Shown: piece after piece, positions 7,628 to 16,754 of the stretch
How positions within the stretch are numbered: position 1 is the first letter of the stretch
Layout of the letters: each line of letters starts with the position of its first letter
Virus record (IMG/VR): IMGVR_UViG_3300031772_000146
Coordinates: 1 to 34,541 of that record
Strand: one strand, 5' to 3'
Length of the DNA: 34,541 nt
Source: a virus
Made by a program: the position numbers and the translations under genes
The notes under the pieces: generated by a model
Seen by the model: the letters and a program-made list of their open reading frames with translations, nothing else
Databases searched by the model: none
Told to the model about the DNA's origin: nothing

Positions 7628-8269
7628 ATGTTAGCAGGCGTATCAGCAGCGAGTTTTAGAAATTTAAAATTGAATGCAGGCGTTTTAATAGAAGATTTAG
7701 TTTTTACAGGCGAAGAAACTTTATCAGCAATACTAGCAATAATTGAAACTGCAATAAAGTCACCAAAATGTTTGGGGGCAACTCGTGGCGGGTCTACTTT
7801 TGTCAGCGAAGCAGAAACTAGACAAATAGAGTTTGATGGTCAGCGTTTGCGTTTTAAGGGCGACATGGTGAAAGATTCTGTAACTGCTAGATTAGAAACT
7901 AATTTACTAGAGTTTACAGCGGATAATATACGTAGAATTATGCCGACGGCGGACATTGAGGTTGATGAGGCTTCTGGCTCTGTGAGCTACAGAGAGCGTA
8001 CTAGAATCAATATCGACACCGATTATATGAAAAAATTATCACTTGTTGCCGATCGCTCGGACGGCGGGGTTATCATATTTACACTATACAACCCAATGAA
8101 TACCAGCGGAATGAATTTGAGCGGGGAAGATAAAAGTGAAGGTGAAATACCTGTTGTTTTTGAAGCGTTTAATGCTAGTTATGATGATAGAGATTTTGCA
8201 CCGTATCAAGTAAATATGTGGATTGTGCCAAAGGTAGCAGCTCCAGGATCTCAATCTTTTAAAATATAA
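7628..8269 (+). CDS. Major tail (tube) protein
   Basis: A 213-residue beta-rich protein, start ATG 7628 after AAGAAAGAAG. It is located between the terminator-like gene and the tail chaperones, the conserved place for the tube protein. The early segment SAASFRNLKLNAGVLIED and the repeated charged strands are typical of Gram-positive tail tube proteins. The capsid-like +1 slip motif (CCC before the stop) is absent here: the gene ends AAA ATA TAA, so no extended tube form is predicted. Confidence 0.75.
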   Translation: MLAGVSAASFRNLKLNAGVLIEDLVFTGEETLSAILAIIETAIKSPKCLGATRGGSTFVSEAETRQIEFDGQRLRFKGDMVKDSVTARLETNLLEFTADNIRRIMPTADIEVDEASGSVSYRERTRINIDTDYMKKLSLVADRSDGGVIIFTLYNPMNTSGMNLSGEDKSEGEIPVVFEAFNASYDDRDFAPYQVNMWIVPKVAAPGSQSFKI

Positions 8270-8292
8270 AAATAATAAATGGAGGAATTAAA

Positions 8293-8649
8293 ATGAAAAA
8301 ATTAGCAGAATTGACAACTTTAGAAGGAATTAAAGTGCTTGGAAGATTGACAACCGAGATTAATAAATTGGTAACAAACGATAATTTCAAAGAAAAATGT
8401 AGGGATTTAGCTGAAAACGCAGGCAGTAAAACAACTTACGAACAATTTTCTATAATAGCAAATTTAATATTAAACGACCATCCAGAAGCAATTATAGCAA
8501 TTTTAGCATGTATCCAAAATAAAACAGCAGAAGAAATAGGTAAGCAACCAGTTTTAGAAACTATTAATCAGGCGAAATCTCTAATACAAGATAAAGACCT
8601 TCTAAATTTTTTTTCATCGTTTACCAAAAAGGTGCAAAAAACGTCATAA
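8293..8649 (+). CDS. Tail assembly chaperone, short form (gpG-like)
   Basis: A 118-residue helical protein with GGAGG before ATG 8293. It lies between tail tube and tape measure, where siphoviruses encode two overlapping chaperones related by a -1 frameshift. Near its end there is a T TTT TTT heptamer in the correct register (8607-8613) and an A6 run at 8636-8641. The -1 frame is open from before these sites to 8936. It would coat the tape measure protein during tail assembly and be absent from the virion. Confidence 0.75.
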   Translation: MKKLAELTTLEGIKVLGRLTTEINKLVTNDNFKEKCRDLAENAGSKTTYEQFSIIANLILNDHPEAIIAILACIQNKTAEEIGKQPVLETINQAKSLIQDKDLLNFFSSFTKKVQKTS

Positions 8650-8936
8650 GATTACTGCCTAATTGCTCAAATTTTGACACTGTTACAACTATTTTCTTTA
8701 TAAAATCGGAACTAGAATATACGCAAATCTCTGAATCTCGATTAAATTACATTGCTGACATGCTACACGTTACAGCAAGCAAAGAAAAAACGTTGGGCAA
8801 ACAAGCGAAAAGTTGGAGTGAACTGCTCGAAAAATTAAGTAGAGTTACAGATAAGAAAAGTACTAAGGTTGATTTATCTAAATATAGTAAAGAAGCGTTT
8901 ATAAAACGACTATACAAAAACAAAGCACCTATTTAA
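8607..8936 (+). CDS. Tail assembly chaperone, -1 frameshift extension (gpGT-like)
   Basis: Reading the -1 frame from the T TTT TTT heptamer gives FIVYQKGAKNVIRLLPNCSN, followed by a helical stretch (SELEYTQISESRLNYIADML) and a basic end, stopping at TAA 8934-8936. It has no ATG and no ribosome site near its beginning, so it is expected only as a fusion to the short chaperone. The alternative slip site is the A6 run at 8636-8641. The product carries the T domain that binds tube subunits in lambda-like tails. Position and overlap support the call; the exact slip site is undecided. Confidence 0.7.
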   Translation, partial: FFFIVYQKGAKNVIRLLPNCSNFDTVTTIFFIKSELEYTQISESRLNYIADMLHVTASKEKTLGKQAKSWSELLEKLSRVTDKKSTKVDLSKYSKEAFIKRLYKNKAPI

Positions 8937-8948
8937 AAGGTGCTTTTA
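8922..8948 (+). terminator. Hairpin terminator or attenuator before the tape measure gene
   Basis: A perfect 9-base-pair stem, AAAGCACCT (8922-8930) with AGGTGCTTT (8938-8946), has a 7-base loop and ends in T. It overlaps the chaperone stop codon and precedes the tape measure ribosome site. It may lower transcription of the long tape measure gene relative to the tube genes. Confidence 0.55.
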
Positions 8949-8967
8949 TCATAGGTGGTGTTCAAAA

Positions 8968-11900
8968 TTGAATTTATTTGAAGCTTTCGGCACAATAAGC
9001 ATGAAGGATGAAGGGTTTGCCAGCGGACTAAGTAACGCTAGCAGCAAGTTTGCTAGTTTTACAGGTTCGGCAGCAAAAGGAACAATTGGATTTACAAATG
9101 GGATTATAAAAGGCATGGCTGTAGGCGGTGTTGCTGCTGTTGGATTTGGTGTTGCCGCTGTTAAAGTCGGCATGGATTATGAGCAGTCGATGGCACAAGT
9201 TGCAGCGACAATGGGGATTACTGCTGACAAAGGGGATGCAGACTATTCAAGGTTATCAAAAGCTGCAAAAGACGCGGGAGCTAGTACTAAGTTTTCGGCG
9301 GGCGAAGCTGCGGAGGGTCTTAATTATTTAGCGTTAGCAGGTTTTTCGTCAACCGAGGCAGTAAACACAATGCCTAAAGTTTTAAATCTGGCTGCTGCAG
9401 GAAATTTGGATTTAGCGTATGCGTCGGACTTGGTAACGGACTCAATGACTGCTTTAGGGCTTGGCGTTGAGGATGTTGATAGTTTTGTAGACCAAATGGC
9501 GAAAACATCCCAAAAATCGAATACGAGCGTTGGACAGCTTGGCGAAGGAATGTTAACTGTCGGCGGTATTGCCAAAGGGCTCTCGGGCGGAACTGTAGAA
9601 TTGTCTACTAGTTTAGGTGTCTTGGCTAATGCTGGTATAAAAGGTTCAGAGGGCGGAACAAAATTAAGAAATGTTTTACTAGACTTGTCTAATCCGACCT
9701 CAAAAGCAACAAAAGGTTTGGATGATTTAGGTGTAGCTACTTACGATTTAGATGGCAACTTAAGACCTTTACCAGAAATTTTCGGCGACTTTAATGCAGC
9801 GATGGGAGAAATGACTACCGAAGAAAAACGTGAAATAATTGGGAAAATGTTTAACAAACAGGACATGGCAGCGGTTGAGGCGTTTTTGGGCACAAGCCCC
9901 GAGCAATGGGATGAACTGTCGTCGGCGATAGAAAACAGCGAAGGCACAGCTAAAGACATGGCTGACACTCTCCAAAACACACTAAAAGGTAGTTTTGATC
10001 AATTGAAGTCAGCATCATCTGTTTTCGCTATAGATTTCTATGAAAATATCGATTCCCCCCTTAAAGGCGGGGTACAATCTGTTACTAGTTTCGTAACTAA
10101 TCTTCGGGGCGAAATGAATAACATGTCCGCAGCTGTCAAAGATGGTACTATGACCAGCGGCGAAGCTATAAACCAATTTGCTGACGTTTTTGGTGAGGGT
10201 CTTTCGGCTATGGTAGGAAAAGCCATAGAATACATCCCGCAAATGATAGAGGCTGCAGCGTCTTTCATAAAAGGATTTATCACAGGAATAACTAGCAATA
10301 TAGCAGGAATTGCAAATTCAGCAAGTGAGATTATCCAAACATTTTACGGTGCACTTTATGACATATTTCCAATGCTTTCGACAATCGGCGTGGAAGTTAT
10401 TACTGCTTTAATAGAGGGATTTATTGCCCATTACGCCTTTGTTTTTACTGCAGGTGTCGAATTAATCGCTAAATTATTGGAAGGTATTACTACTAAACTA
10501 CCAGAATTAATCCCGCAGGCTCAAAAAGCTGTGATGGACATTGCTCAGGGTTTAGCTGATAATCTACCAATTATTTTAGAAGCAGGAATCCAGATTGTGA
10601 TGGCAATAATGAATGGTCTGTCAGAAACGTTGCCCGATTTAATTCCAATTTTGGTTGAAGGACTTTTGGGACTGATAGATGTTATTGTAGCAAATTTACC
10701 ACTTTTTATTGACGCTGCTGTTGCTTTGGCACTAGCTCTTGTTCAAGGATTATCTGAGGCTGCGCCTGAATTAACAGCGGGGGTAATGTTGCTAGTCGAA
10801 GCAATTATCTCAACATTAGTAAGCTCCGCCCCACAAATTTTATTGGCTGCCAAAAAAGCTTTAGAAGCAATTGCCGAGGCTCTGACTGGAGTTCTAGCAA
10901 ACATTCAAGCGGGCACCGACGCAATCATTGAGGGTCTCGTTTCGGCAATATCAAGCTGGTTTTCTCCTATTTTAAGTGCTGCTCAAAACGCTTTTTTATC
11001 AATAGTTGACGCTGTTACTAGTGTAGTAGGTTCTGTTACTGGTGCGATATCTGGCTTGTTTTCATCAATTTTAGCTACACTTTCGGGTTGGGGCTCTCAA
11101 ATTTCAGGCATTGCAACACAAGCATTCACAACTATAGTACCAGCGGTTACTAGTGTAGTAGGTTCCGTTGTCGGTGCACTAGCTAGCCTGTTTTCCTCTA
11201 TTTCGTCGGCAATTTCGGCGTGGGCGTCCCCGATTACAAACGTTGCCAAGAGCTCGTTCATGACTATAGCAACAGCAATTACTAGTGTTGTAGGTTCTGT
11301 TGTTGGTGCGTTGGGTAGTCTGTTTTCCTCTATTTCCTCGACAATTTCGGGCTGGGCTTCACAGGTTTTCAGTCTTGCAAAGACAATCTTCAGCAAAATT
11401 GGCGAGGCAGTAAGTTCAACTTTAGGGTCTTTATCTTCGGCTCTGGGCGGCGTTTGGAATACTATTAATAGTGTACTAGGCGGGATACCATCAAAAATGC
11501 TGGGGCTCGGAAAAGATATAATCCAAGGTTTGATTAACGGAATTGGGAGTATGGCGGGAGCTGTGCAGGACAAAGTTGCAGGAATTGCAAGCGGAATTAC
11601 CAGTAAGGTAAAAAGCATGTTTGAGATATTTAGTCCGTCTAGAGTCATGCACGAACTTGGTGGATTTGTAACTGAAGGCTTTGCGGACGGAATCGAAGAT
11701 GAAAAAGACGGACTAATTAAGGCGGCGGACGAAACTTTTGGCGGAGTTTTTGATGTACTAGACGACTTTAGTAAAAACGGTTATAATGGTAATATAGGAC
11801 TTAATGGGCAATCTAATTTAAGCGGAATAGAAAACAATAATAATAGTTTGGCAGGCGGTGGCACGGGGGCAAGCGTCAACGTAGTGCAAAACATATATGC

Positions 11901-11976
11901 TAAACCACAAAGCCCTGCCGAAATATTGGCAGAAGCAAGGCGACAACAGGAGATGGCGGTGCTGATGGGTGTATAA
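8968..11976 (+). CDS. Tail tape measure protein
   Basis: A 1002-residue protein starting at TTG 8968 with AGGTGG upstream. The N-terminal third has the TP901-type core (MDYEQSMAQVAATMG, DAGASTKFSAGEAAEGLNYL, NAGIKGSEGGTKLRN). The middle has several hydrophobic helices (residues about 400-620), then three to four repeats of about 44 residues built on AVTSVVGSV. The C-terminal SKVKSMFEIFSPSRVMHELG is a widely shared tape measure motif. It sets tail length and probably forms a membrane channel at DNA entry. By the usual 0.15 nm per residue rule the tail would be roughly 150 nm. The gene overlaps the distal tail gene by 8 bases. Confidence 0.92.
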   Translation: MNLFEAFGTISMKDEGFASGLSNASSKFASFTGSAAKGTIGFTNGIIKGMAVGGVAAVGFGVAAVKVGMDYEQSMAQVAATMGITADKGDADYSRLSKAAKDAGASTKFSAGEAAEGLNYLALAGFSSTEAVNTMPKVLNLAAAGNLDLAYASDLVTDSMTALGLGVEDVDSFVDQMAKTSQKSNTSVGQLGEGMLTVGGIAKGLSGGTVELSTSLGVLANAGIKGSEGGTKLRNVLLDLSNPTSKATKGLDDLGVATYDLDGNLRPLPEIFGDFNAAMGEMTTEEKREIIGKMFNKQDMAAVEAFLGTSPEQWDELSSAIENSEGTAKDMADTLQNTLKGSFDQLKSASSVFAIDFYENIDSPLKGGVQSVTSFVTNLRGEMNNMSAAVKDGTMTSGEAINQFADVFGEGLSAMVGKAIEYIPQMIEAAASFIKGFITGITSNIAGIANSASEIIQTFYGALYDIFPMLSTIGVEVITALIEGFIAHYAFVFTAGVELIAKLLEGITTKLPELIPQAQKAVMDIAQGLADNLPIILEAGIQIVMAIMNGLSETLPDLIPILVEGLLGLIDVIVANLPLFIDAAVALALALVQGLSEAAPELTAGVMLLVEAIISTLVSSAPQILLAAKKALEAIAEALTGVLANIQAGTDAIIEGLVSAISSWFSPILSAAQNAFLSIVDAVTSVVGSVTGAISGLFSSILATLSGWGSQISGIATQAFTTIVPAVTSVVGSVVGALASLFSSISSAISAWASPITNVAKSSFMTIATAITSVVGSVVGALGSLFSSISSTISGWASQVFSLAKTIFSKIGEAVSSTLGSLSSALGGVWNTINSVLGGIPSKMLGLGKDIIQGLINGIGSMAGAVQDKVAGIASGITSKVKSMFEIFSPSRVMHELGGFVTEGFADGIEDEKDGLIKAADETFGGVFDVLDDFSKNGYNGNIGLNGQSNLSGIENNNNSLAGGGTGASVNVVQNIYAKPQSPAEILAEARRQQEMAVLMGV
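10965..11410 (+). repeat. Tandem repeats in the tape measure gene
   Basis: Three clear copies of a module of about 132 bases, marked by ACTAGTGTAGTAGGTTC or near variants at about 11016, 11149 and 11281, encode [AI]TSVVGSV...GxLFSSI...I(S)xW. A fourth, diverged copy follows (about 11405-11450). Variation in copy number would change tail length in 44-residue steps. Confidence 0.7.
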
Positions 11977-12865
11977 ACTTAAGTATGTAAATTATGACGA
12001 TTTAGAAACGGAATTAAGCTTTGAAAATAATATAGCAATATCTCGAACTATTGGACTAACAGGAAATGCAGTGAGTTACGAAGAAAGTCAGTCTTTTAAT
12101 CATATAGGGACTGCCATTGAAAGATTTAGCACTAAATCAAAAGAAATAGAAATTTCTGGGGAAATTTTGGGTGATACACTTTTGATGAAAAGGCAGATCA
12201 CTAGAACAATCAGCCCGTTAAAACGGGGAAGATTATATTTTAATGATGTATTTTTTTTAGAAGTTATACCAGTTTCCACCCCGACGATTGAACAATATTT
12301 GGAAAATGCTAAGTTTACAATAGTCTTAAAAGCTGCATATCCTTTTTGGAGATTTAGAGAAATGACAACAGTCGGTTTGGGTCTTGTTTTGCCAAGATTT
12401 AAATTCCCAGTAGATTATTCAAAGTCTCATAGATTCGGCGAAAAAATAGAATCAGGTATTCATAATGTTTTTGTAAATGGCGACATCATAAGCGATATTA
12501 ATTATACTTTTGTTGCACGTGGCTTTGTCAAAAATCCAGTAATAACCGATGTTTATACTCAAAAATTTATTAAATTAAATACTGAAATGGAACAAAATGA
12601 TGTTATTCGTGTTCACCGTGATTCTAGCAGACTTTTAAGGATTGAGTTAACACGAGATAATAAAACTACTGATATTTTTGGAGTTTTGGACGAGGGCAGC
12701 AGGTTGTTTTTTGCTTCCCCAGGCGACAATTATTTAGAGTTAAAATCCGAAGACGGAAACAATCTTATAATAGTAAATATCGAGGTTTACGACACATATT
12801 TGGGGGTTTGGGATGGCATACAACGTATACAACAAGGAGTTTCTAAGGCTGTCGTTAGTAGATAG
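11969..12865 (+). CDS. Distal tail protein (Dit)
   Basis: A 298-residue protein with a GTG start at 11969, overlapping the tape measure stop. Gene order (after the tape measure) and sequence style match Dit proteins: an N-terminal ring domain, with GLTGNAVSYEESQSFNHIG and RQITRTISPLKRGRLYFND, then a C-terminal galectin-like domain. Dit forms the hexameric hub at the tail tip that carries the baseplate. No ATG lies close to the upstream end, so GTG is preferred; the AGGAGA at 11948-11953 is far but usable. Confidence 0.75.
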   Translation: MYKLKYVNYDDLETELSFENNIAISRTIGLTGNAVSYEESQSFNHIGTAIERFSTKSKEIEISGEILGDTLLMKRQITRTISPLKRGRLYFNDVFFLEVIPVSTPTIEQYLENAKFTIVLKAAYPFWRFREMTTVGLGLVLPRFKFPVDYSKSHRFGEKIESGIHNVFVNGDIISDINYTFVARGFVKNPVITDVYTQKFIKLNTEMEQNDVIRVHRDSSRLLRIELTRDNKTTDIFGVLDEGSRLFFASPGDNYLELKSEDGNNLIIVNIEVYDTYLGVWDGIQRIQQGVSKAVVSR

Positions 12866-13808
12866 TTTTATACACATACAGTGGTCAGAGGACTACCAAG
12901 GACTAGGAAATCTGGTTTTGGTAGTTTCCGAGACGGAAAGAAATGTAGAAATATTTAAAGCGGGAAACTTTATAACACGCCAAGACAATCAAAACGCTAT
13001 GATTATCACAGGCGTGGATTATGGAGATAATAGATTAATAACAGTTTTTGCAGTTAGTGCACTGAATTTATTGACTAGAAGAATAGTAGATACTACTTTA
13101 AGCGTGTCAAACGCAGAACAGGCTATGAGGGAAGCAGTAAACAAGTATAGACCTTTTAGGGACATAGCTTTGGGGTCTTACAACGGATTTAATATAATGG
13201 TAGACCCGCCTTTTGAAACAACGTATGAGACTGTTTTTGACTTATGCCAAAATATTTGCAGGCTAACTAATTTGGGAATGCGTATGTTACTAGATTCTAA
13301 AAATAAGCGTTTAATTTTTGATATTTACCAAGGGTCTGCCCGCACAAACGCCATATATTCAGACATTTGGGGTAATTTATTAGGTACTACACTCACAACA
13401 TCAGATATACAATATAAAAATGTTGCGTTAGTTGCTGGACAGGGATTAAATGATGAAAGAATACTAGTTTTAGTTGGGAACACGAGTGCACTCGAATTTG
13501 AGCGTTTTGAGATGTATGTTGACGCTAGAGACTTGCAGCAAAAAGATGGCGAGGACTTAAATGCGTATAAAAATAGATTAATAACTAGAGGTTTTGAAAA
13601 ATTAAACGAGAACGCTAAAATTTTTGAGCTTAATCTGGATATACCTTTTCAAGATTTTGGGTTAAAATTCGAGTTGGGCGACATTATAAAATGCAATTTA
13701 GAAAGATATAATATAAGTGTTGATATACGTATACAAGGATTTACAATAAAGCAAGTTGATAACTCTGAAACTATGACACTGGATTTAGGTATACCAGTTT
13801 TAAGATAA
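12813..13808 (+). CDS. Tail-associated protein, ReqiPepy6 Gp37-like (Tal hub)
   Basis: A 331-residue protein overlapping Dit by 53 bases. The N-terminus (MAYNVYNKEFLRLSLVDSF, IQWSEDYQGLGNLVLVV) and the C-terminal FELGDIIKCNLERYNISV are typical of the siphovirus Gp37-like family that forms the central tail-tip hub, equivalent to gp27/Tal. No peptidase or muralidase domain is attached, so it appears to be the short, purely structural form. Confidence is moderate to high from sequence style and position. Confidence 0.7.
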   Translation: MAYNVYNKEFLRLSLVDSFIHIQWSEDYQGLGNLVLVVSETERNVEIFKAGNFITRQDNQNAMIITGVDYGDNRLITVFAVSALNLLTRRIVDTTLSVSNAEQAMREAVNKYRPFRDIALGSYNGFNIMVDPPFETTYETVFDLCQNICRLTNLGMRMLLDSKNKRLIFDIYQGSARTNAIYSDIWGNLLGTTLTTSDIQYKNVALVAGQGLNDERILVLVGNTSALEFERFEMYVDARDLQQKDGEDLNAYKNRLITRGFEKLNENAKIFELNLDIPFQDFGLKFELGDIIKCNLERYNISVDIRIQGFTIKQVDNSETMTLDLGIPVLR

Positions 13809-13829
13809 TAATATAAAAGGAGAAATAAA

Positions 13830-14897
13830 ATGACTGAAATATTAGCATATCCTCTTAATACAGCAAGTTTTGACAATGAGTATTACGAAGCGACAGACGC
13901 ACAAACGTACACATGTACACGCACGACAGGCGTTTATAGTGCAGATGACGACCTAAGAGTTGTCGCAACAGGATCACGTGGAATTACTGTTCTGGAGGGG
14001 CTTGGCTGGCTTAAGTTTGCTAAGTTTCGTGGTATCGCTGTGGCAAATACCGTGGAAAAAAACGGGGTAGTTAGTTTTAATGTGACACCATCAGTAACAT
14101 TGTCGAGGATTGATAGGGTAGTAGTTTCATACAATTATAACACTGATAAAGTTGATATTTTGTTGCGACAAGGTACTGCATCAAGCAGTCCAGTTCCTCC
14201 ACCCCTTCGAAGAAACGGAACATATTTCGAGATTGGACTCGCTGATATTTTTGTAGGAATCGGGTCAGGAAACATCACACAAGCAAATATAACAGATTTG
14301 CGATTAAATGAGAGTTTGTGTGGGATAATGAGGGATGGTGTAACAGGCATTCCGACCCAAGGGCTATATGACCAATTTAACATCTGGTTTGAGGGGATAA
14401 AAAAAGAAATGGAAGGATTTGACCCTGCAGAAATTTTAAATAAAATAAGTTTAATAGATTCAAGAGTTAGCGACAATACTAATTTGGCTACATTGGCAAA
14501 TAATAGATCATTTGACAACTCTGTGCTGCTAGCCCTCATGGGCAGCGGTGCCCCAAACTTAAGTGCTTGGACACAATTGCCGCTAAATCCTGGATATTTG
14601 TATGGCAATCTTCAGGGCGTTAAATATTGGGTTGACAAGCTGGAATTTGTCCATCTAGTTTTTGAGGTTTATAGAGACAATCCAGCAAACTCGGCAATTA
14701 CTACTATGCCTTATGGTATAGTGCCGCCATTTAATCATTTTTTTATTGCACGAAAAGATGGCGGTTTTGACAAAATTCCGATTGAGATAAATCCGTTTGA
14801 CAGAATTTTAAGCCACGGGCCAGCAATTTATGGCGGCCATTGGGATAATTTTCAAACTATGTTAGGTTATACTTGTTACAAAGCAAACAGAAATTAA
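13830..14897 (+). CDS. Baseplate / receptor-binding protein
   Basis: A 355-residue protein with AAAGGAGA before ATG 13830. The N-terminal 160 residues (YSADDDLRVVATGSRGITVL, SRIDRVVVSYNYNTDKVDIL) match the widely shared upper-baseplate module of Gram-positive phages that docks on Dit/Tal. A short helical linker (residues about 180-225) follows. The C-terminal 130 residues, with AWTQLPLNPGYLYGN and a final HWDNFQTMLGYTCYKAN, look like a trimeric tip domain. It probably decides host binding; the receptor is unknown. This is the likeliest region to vary between relatives. Confidence 0.65.
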   Translation: MTEILAYPLNTASFDNEYYEATDAQTYTCTRTTGVYSADDDLRVVATGSRGITVLEGLGWLKFAKFRGIAVANTVEKNGVVSFNVTPSVTLSRIDRVVVSYNYNTDKVDILLRQGTASSSPVPPPLRRNGTYFEIGLADIFVGIGSGNITQANITDLRLNESLCGIMRDGVTGIPTQGLYDQFNIWFEGIKKEMEGFDPAEILNKISLIDSRVSDNTNLATLANNRSFDNSVLLALMGSGAPNLSAWTQLPLNPGYLYGNLQGVKYWVDKLEFVHLVFEVYRDNPANSAITTMPYGIVPPFNHFFIARKDGGFDKIPIEINPFDRILSHGPAIYGGHWDNFQTMLGYTCYKANRN

Positions 14898-14915
14898 TAA
14901 TAGGAGGTTACAAAT

Positions 14916-15212
14916 ATGCTAGTTTATGGTTATGATGCAAACGGATTTTACAACAAAGATATTTATGAGGCTGACGATCCTAATAAAAAATCAGGAAATT
15001 ACACAGATGTTAAAATGACACAATCCTATTATTTGCCAAAATTTGACGGTGTTGCGTGGTCGGAGGGTGCAACATCTGAACAATTGGAAGAGTTTAAGAT
15101 TGCGGCGGACGAGCTAAACAAAAAATCTCAAGAAGAAAATATTTACAATAAGATTGCTAGATTGGAAAAAAGAATGGAAGAGATAGAGGAAAAGATAAAC
15201 CTAAATATTTAA
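14916..15212 (+). CDS. Small tail-fibre-associated protein with C-terminal coiled coil
   Basis: A 98-residue protein, GGAGG before ATG 14916. The N-terminal half (FYNKDIYEADDPNKKSGNYT, YYLPKFDGVAWSEGA) reads like the short proteins that follow receptor-binding genes in Bacillus and Listeria phages (XkdW-like position). The last 45 residues form a charged coiled coil. It may be a chaperone or small fibre part. It is the last gene of the tail operon, followed by a strong terminator. Confidence 0.45.
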   Translation: MLVYGYDANGFYNKDIYEADDPNKKSGNYTDVKMTQSYYLPKFDGVAWSEGATSEQLEEFKIAADELNKKSQEENIYNKIARLEKRMEEIEEKINLNI

Positions 15213-15274
15213 CGTATAAAGTGGCAATTTCTGGGTTTATACCCTTAAACACGTTGCTTAATTTATATATATAT

Positions 15275-15310
15275 AGTATACTAAAAGTATGTTTTTAGTA
15301 TACTTTTTTT
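15275..15310 (+). terminator. Rho-independent terminator after the tail genes
   Basis: A perfect 12-base-pair stem, AGTATACTAAAA (15275-15286) with its complement at 15293-15304, a 6-base loop and a run of seven T (15304-15310). It ends the tail operon just before the endolysin ribosome site GGAGGGG. The rest of the 119-base gap shows no gene. Confidence 0.85.
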
Positions 15311-15331
15311 AATTAACGGAGGGGAAACTAT

Positions 15332-16090
15332 ATGTACTATGATAAAAGAAATAAAGAGAACATAGCAAAGCTGGCACCAAACACGCAAAAAGCAACGCTT
15401 GAATTATATGATTTTGCGGTTCGTGAGGGCATAGAAATACTAATATATGACACTATTAGAACAGAGGCACAACAGCGGTTAAATGTTGCTAACGGGGTAT
15501 CGCAAACTATGAAATCTTACCATCTAGTTGGTCAAGCACTAGATTTTGTAATGACGCATAATGCAACTACTAACTGGTCTGATTACGATTCGCCAAACGC
15601 TAAAAAATTAATTGCCAAAGCACGTGCTTTGGGCTTCGAGTGGGGTGGCGACTGGTCTGGTTTTGTAGATAAATGCCATTTACAATATAATTATAAAGGT
15701 TATGGCACTGATAAAATTGCAGAAGGCAACAGTACAACGCAAAGCAATAATAGTAGTAATAACGTCGGCAGTAGTTTAGTTGATTACCTAAAAAGTATTA
15801 ATATAGATAGTAGCTTGACTAATCGTAAAAAATTAGCTACTATAAATGGTATCGGCAATTACGCAGGCACAGCAGAACAAAATACGAAACTATTAAACGC
15901 ATTACGCAGCAATACAGCAATAAAAAAAAGTGGTTACCAAGGCAATAGCATAGTAGACTATTTAAAAAGTATTAACGTTGACAATAGTTTTAATAACCGT
16001 AAAAAATTAGCTACAAGTAAGGGTATTAGTAACTATTCGGGAACAGAACAACAAAATTTACAATTGTTGAAAACTATTAGAGGATTTTAA
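15332..16090 (+). CDS. Endolysin: M15 L-alanyl-D-glutamate peptidase with two wall-binding repeats
   Basis: A 252-residue protein. Residues 10-125 form an M15/VanY-type peptidase: zinc ligands His64 and Asp71 in SYHLVGQALD, and His116 in FVDKCHLQY. Listeria Ply500 and phage T5 lysin belong to this group and cut the L-Ala-D-Glu link of peptidoglycan. A Ser/Asn linker (residues about 130-145) leads to two copies of a 45-residue repeat of the form VDYLKSINxDxSxxNRKKLA...NYxGTxxQN, known from wall-binding ends of Bacillus and Lactobacillus phage lysins. There is no signal peptide, so release depends on the holin. It starts at ATG 15332 after GGAGGGG. Confidence 0.88.
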   Translation: MYYDKRNKENIAKLAPNTQKATLELYDFAVREGIEILIYDTIRTEAQQRLNVANGVSQTMKSYHLVGQALDFVMTHNATTNWSDYDSPNAKKLIAKARALGFEWGGDWSGFVDKCHLQYNYKGYGTDKIAEGNSTTQSNNSSNNVGSSLVDYLKSINIDSSLTNRKKLATINGIGNYAGTAEQNTKLLNALRSNTAIKKSGYQGNSIVDYLKSINVDNSFNNRKKLATSKGISNYSGTEQQNLQLLKTIRGF

Positions 16091-16121
16091 CAAGATTTGT
16101 TTAACTTTTGGAGGAATTAAA

Positions 16122-16505
16122 ATGACTAAACAAATGATAATTGTTTTAAATGGCAGGTTACCAGATTTAAATCAAGCTTTGAAATCCGCTTATTCTTGGC
16201 GTGGGGGGTTTGGTAGCCTTAAAAAAGAGACGGAATACAATATCAAATGGCAGATAATGACAGCAAAACCGTTTGAATGTTTTGATAAAAAGGTGCACAT
16301 TACTTACAAATGGTATGAGCTTAATAGATTACGTGATAAAGACAATATAGCATTTGCTAAAAAATTTATAAATGACGCCTTAGTTAGTTTAAAAATTTTA
16401 CATGATGACGGCTGGAAACACGTTGACGGATTTACAGATTTATTTTTTGTCGACAAGAAAAATCCGAGAATTGAAATTACAATAAAAGAAGTCTGTGAGG
16501 ATTAA
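16122..16505 (+). CDS. RusA-like Holliday junction resolvase
   Basis: A 127-residue protein, GGAGG before ATG 16122. It carries the RusA signature RLRDKDNIAFAKKFINDAL (Asp72 and Asp74) followed by DDGWKHVDGF (Asp95/Asp96), matching the acidic catalytic set and length (about 120 residues) of RusA nucleases. These cut four-way DNA junctions, which would clear branched DNA before packaging. It is oddly placed between endolysin and holin rather than with the replication genes, so it would be expressed late. Confidence 0.82.
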   Translation: MTKQMIIVLNGRLPDLNQALKSAYSWRGGFGSLKKETEYNIKWQIMTAKPFECFDKKVHITYKWYELNRLRDKDNIAFAKKFINDALVSLKILHDDGWKHVDGFTDLFFVDKKNPRIEITIKEVCED

Positions 16506-16508
16506 ACT

Positions 16509-16754
16509 ATGAAACATTTTTTTAAAACTTTTGACAGTAATGATGCTAAACTTTTAGCGAGAATAGCTATATTTTTAATTGCGTGGCTTAACCAAATTTT
16601 GTTGCATAACGGAAAACACATGATAAACATTGATAACGACACAGTTTATAGCATTATAACGCAAGTTGCAACATTAGCGTCATCTATTCATGTTTTGTGG
16701 CTAAACAACAATTTTACAAAAAAGGCGAGGAGCGTTGGGAAAAATGGAAATTGA
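16509..16754 (+). CDS. Holin, SPP1 family
   Basis: An 81-residue protein with two hydrophobic segments (IAIFLIAWLNQILL and VYSIITQVATLASSIHVLWL) and the family C-terminus LNNNFTKKA. SPP1-type holins have this length and end. It makes the membrane lesions that release the endolysin. It begins 3 bases after the resolvase stop and overlaps the next gene by 11 bases. Confidence 0.82.
   Translation: MKHFFKTFDSNDAKLLARIAIFLIAWLNQILLHNGKHMINIDNDTVYSIITQVATLASSIHVLWLNNNFTKKARSVGKNGN

Noticed and set aside
7628-8292. A second +1 frameshift at the tail tube stop, as in phage PSA
   Set aside because: The tube gene ends AAA ATA TAA without a slippery proline codon, and no long +1 frame follows.
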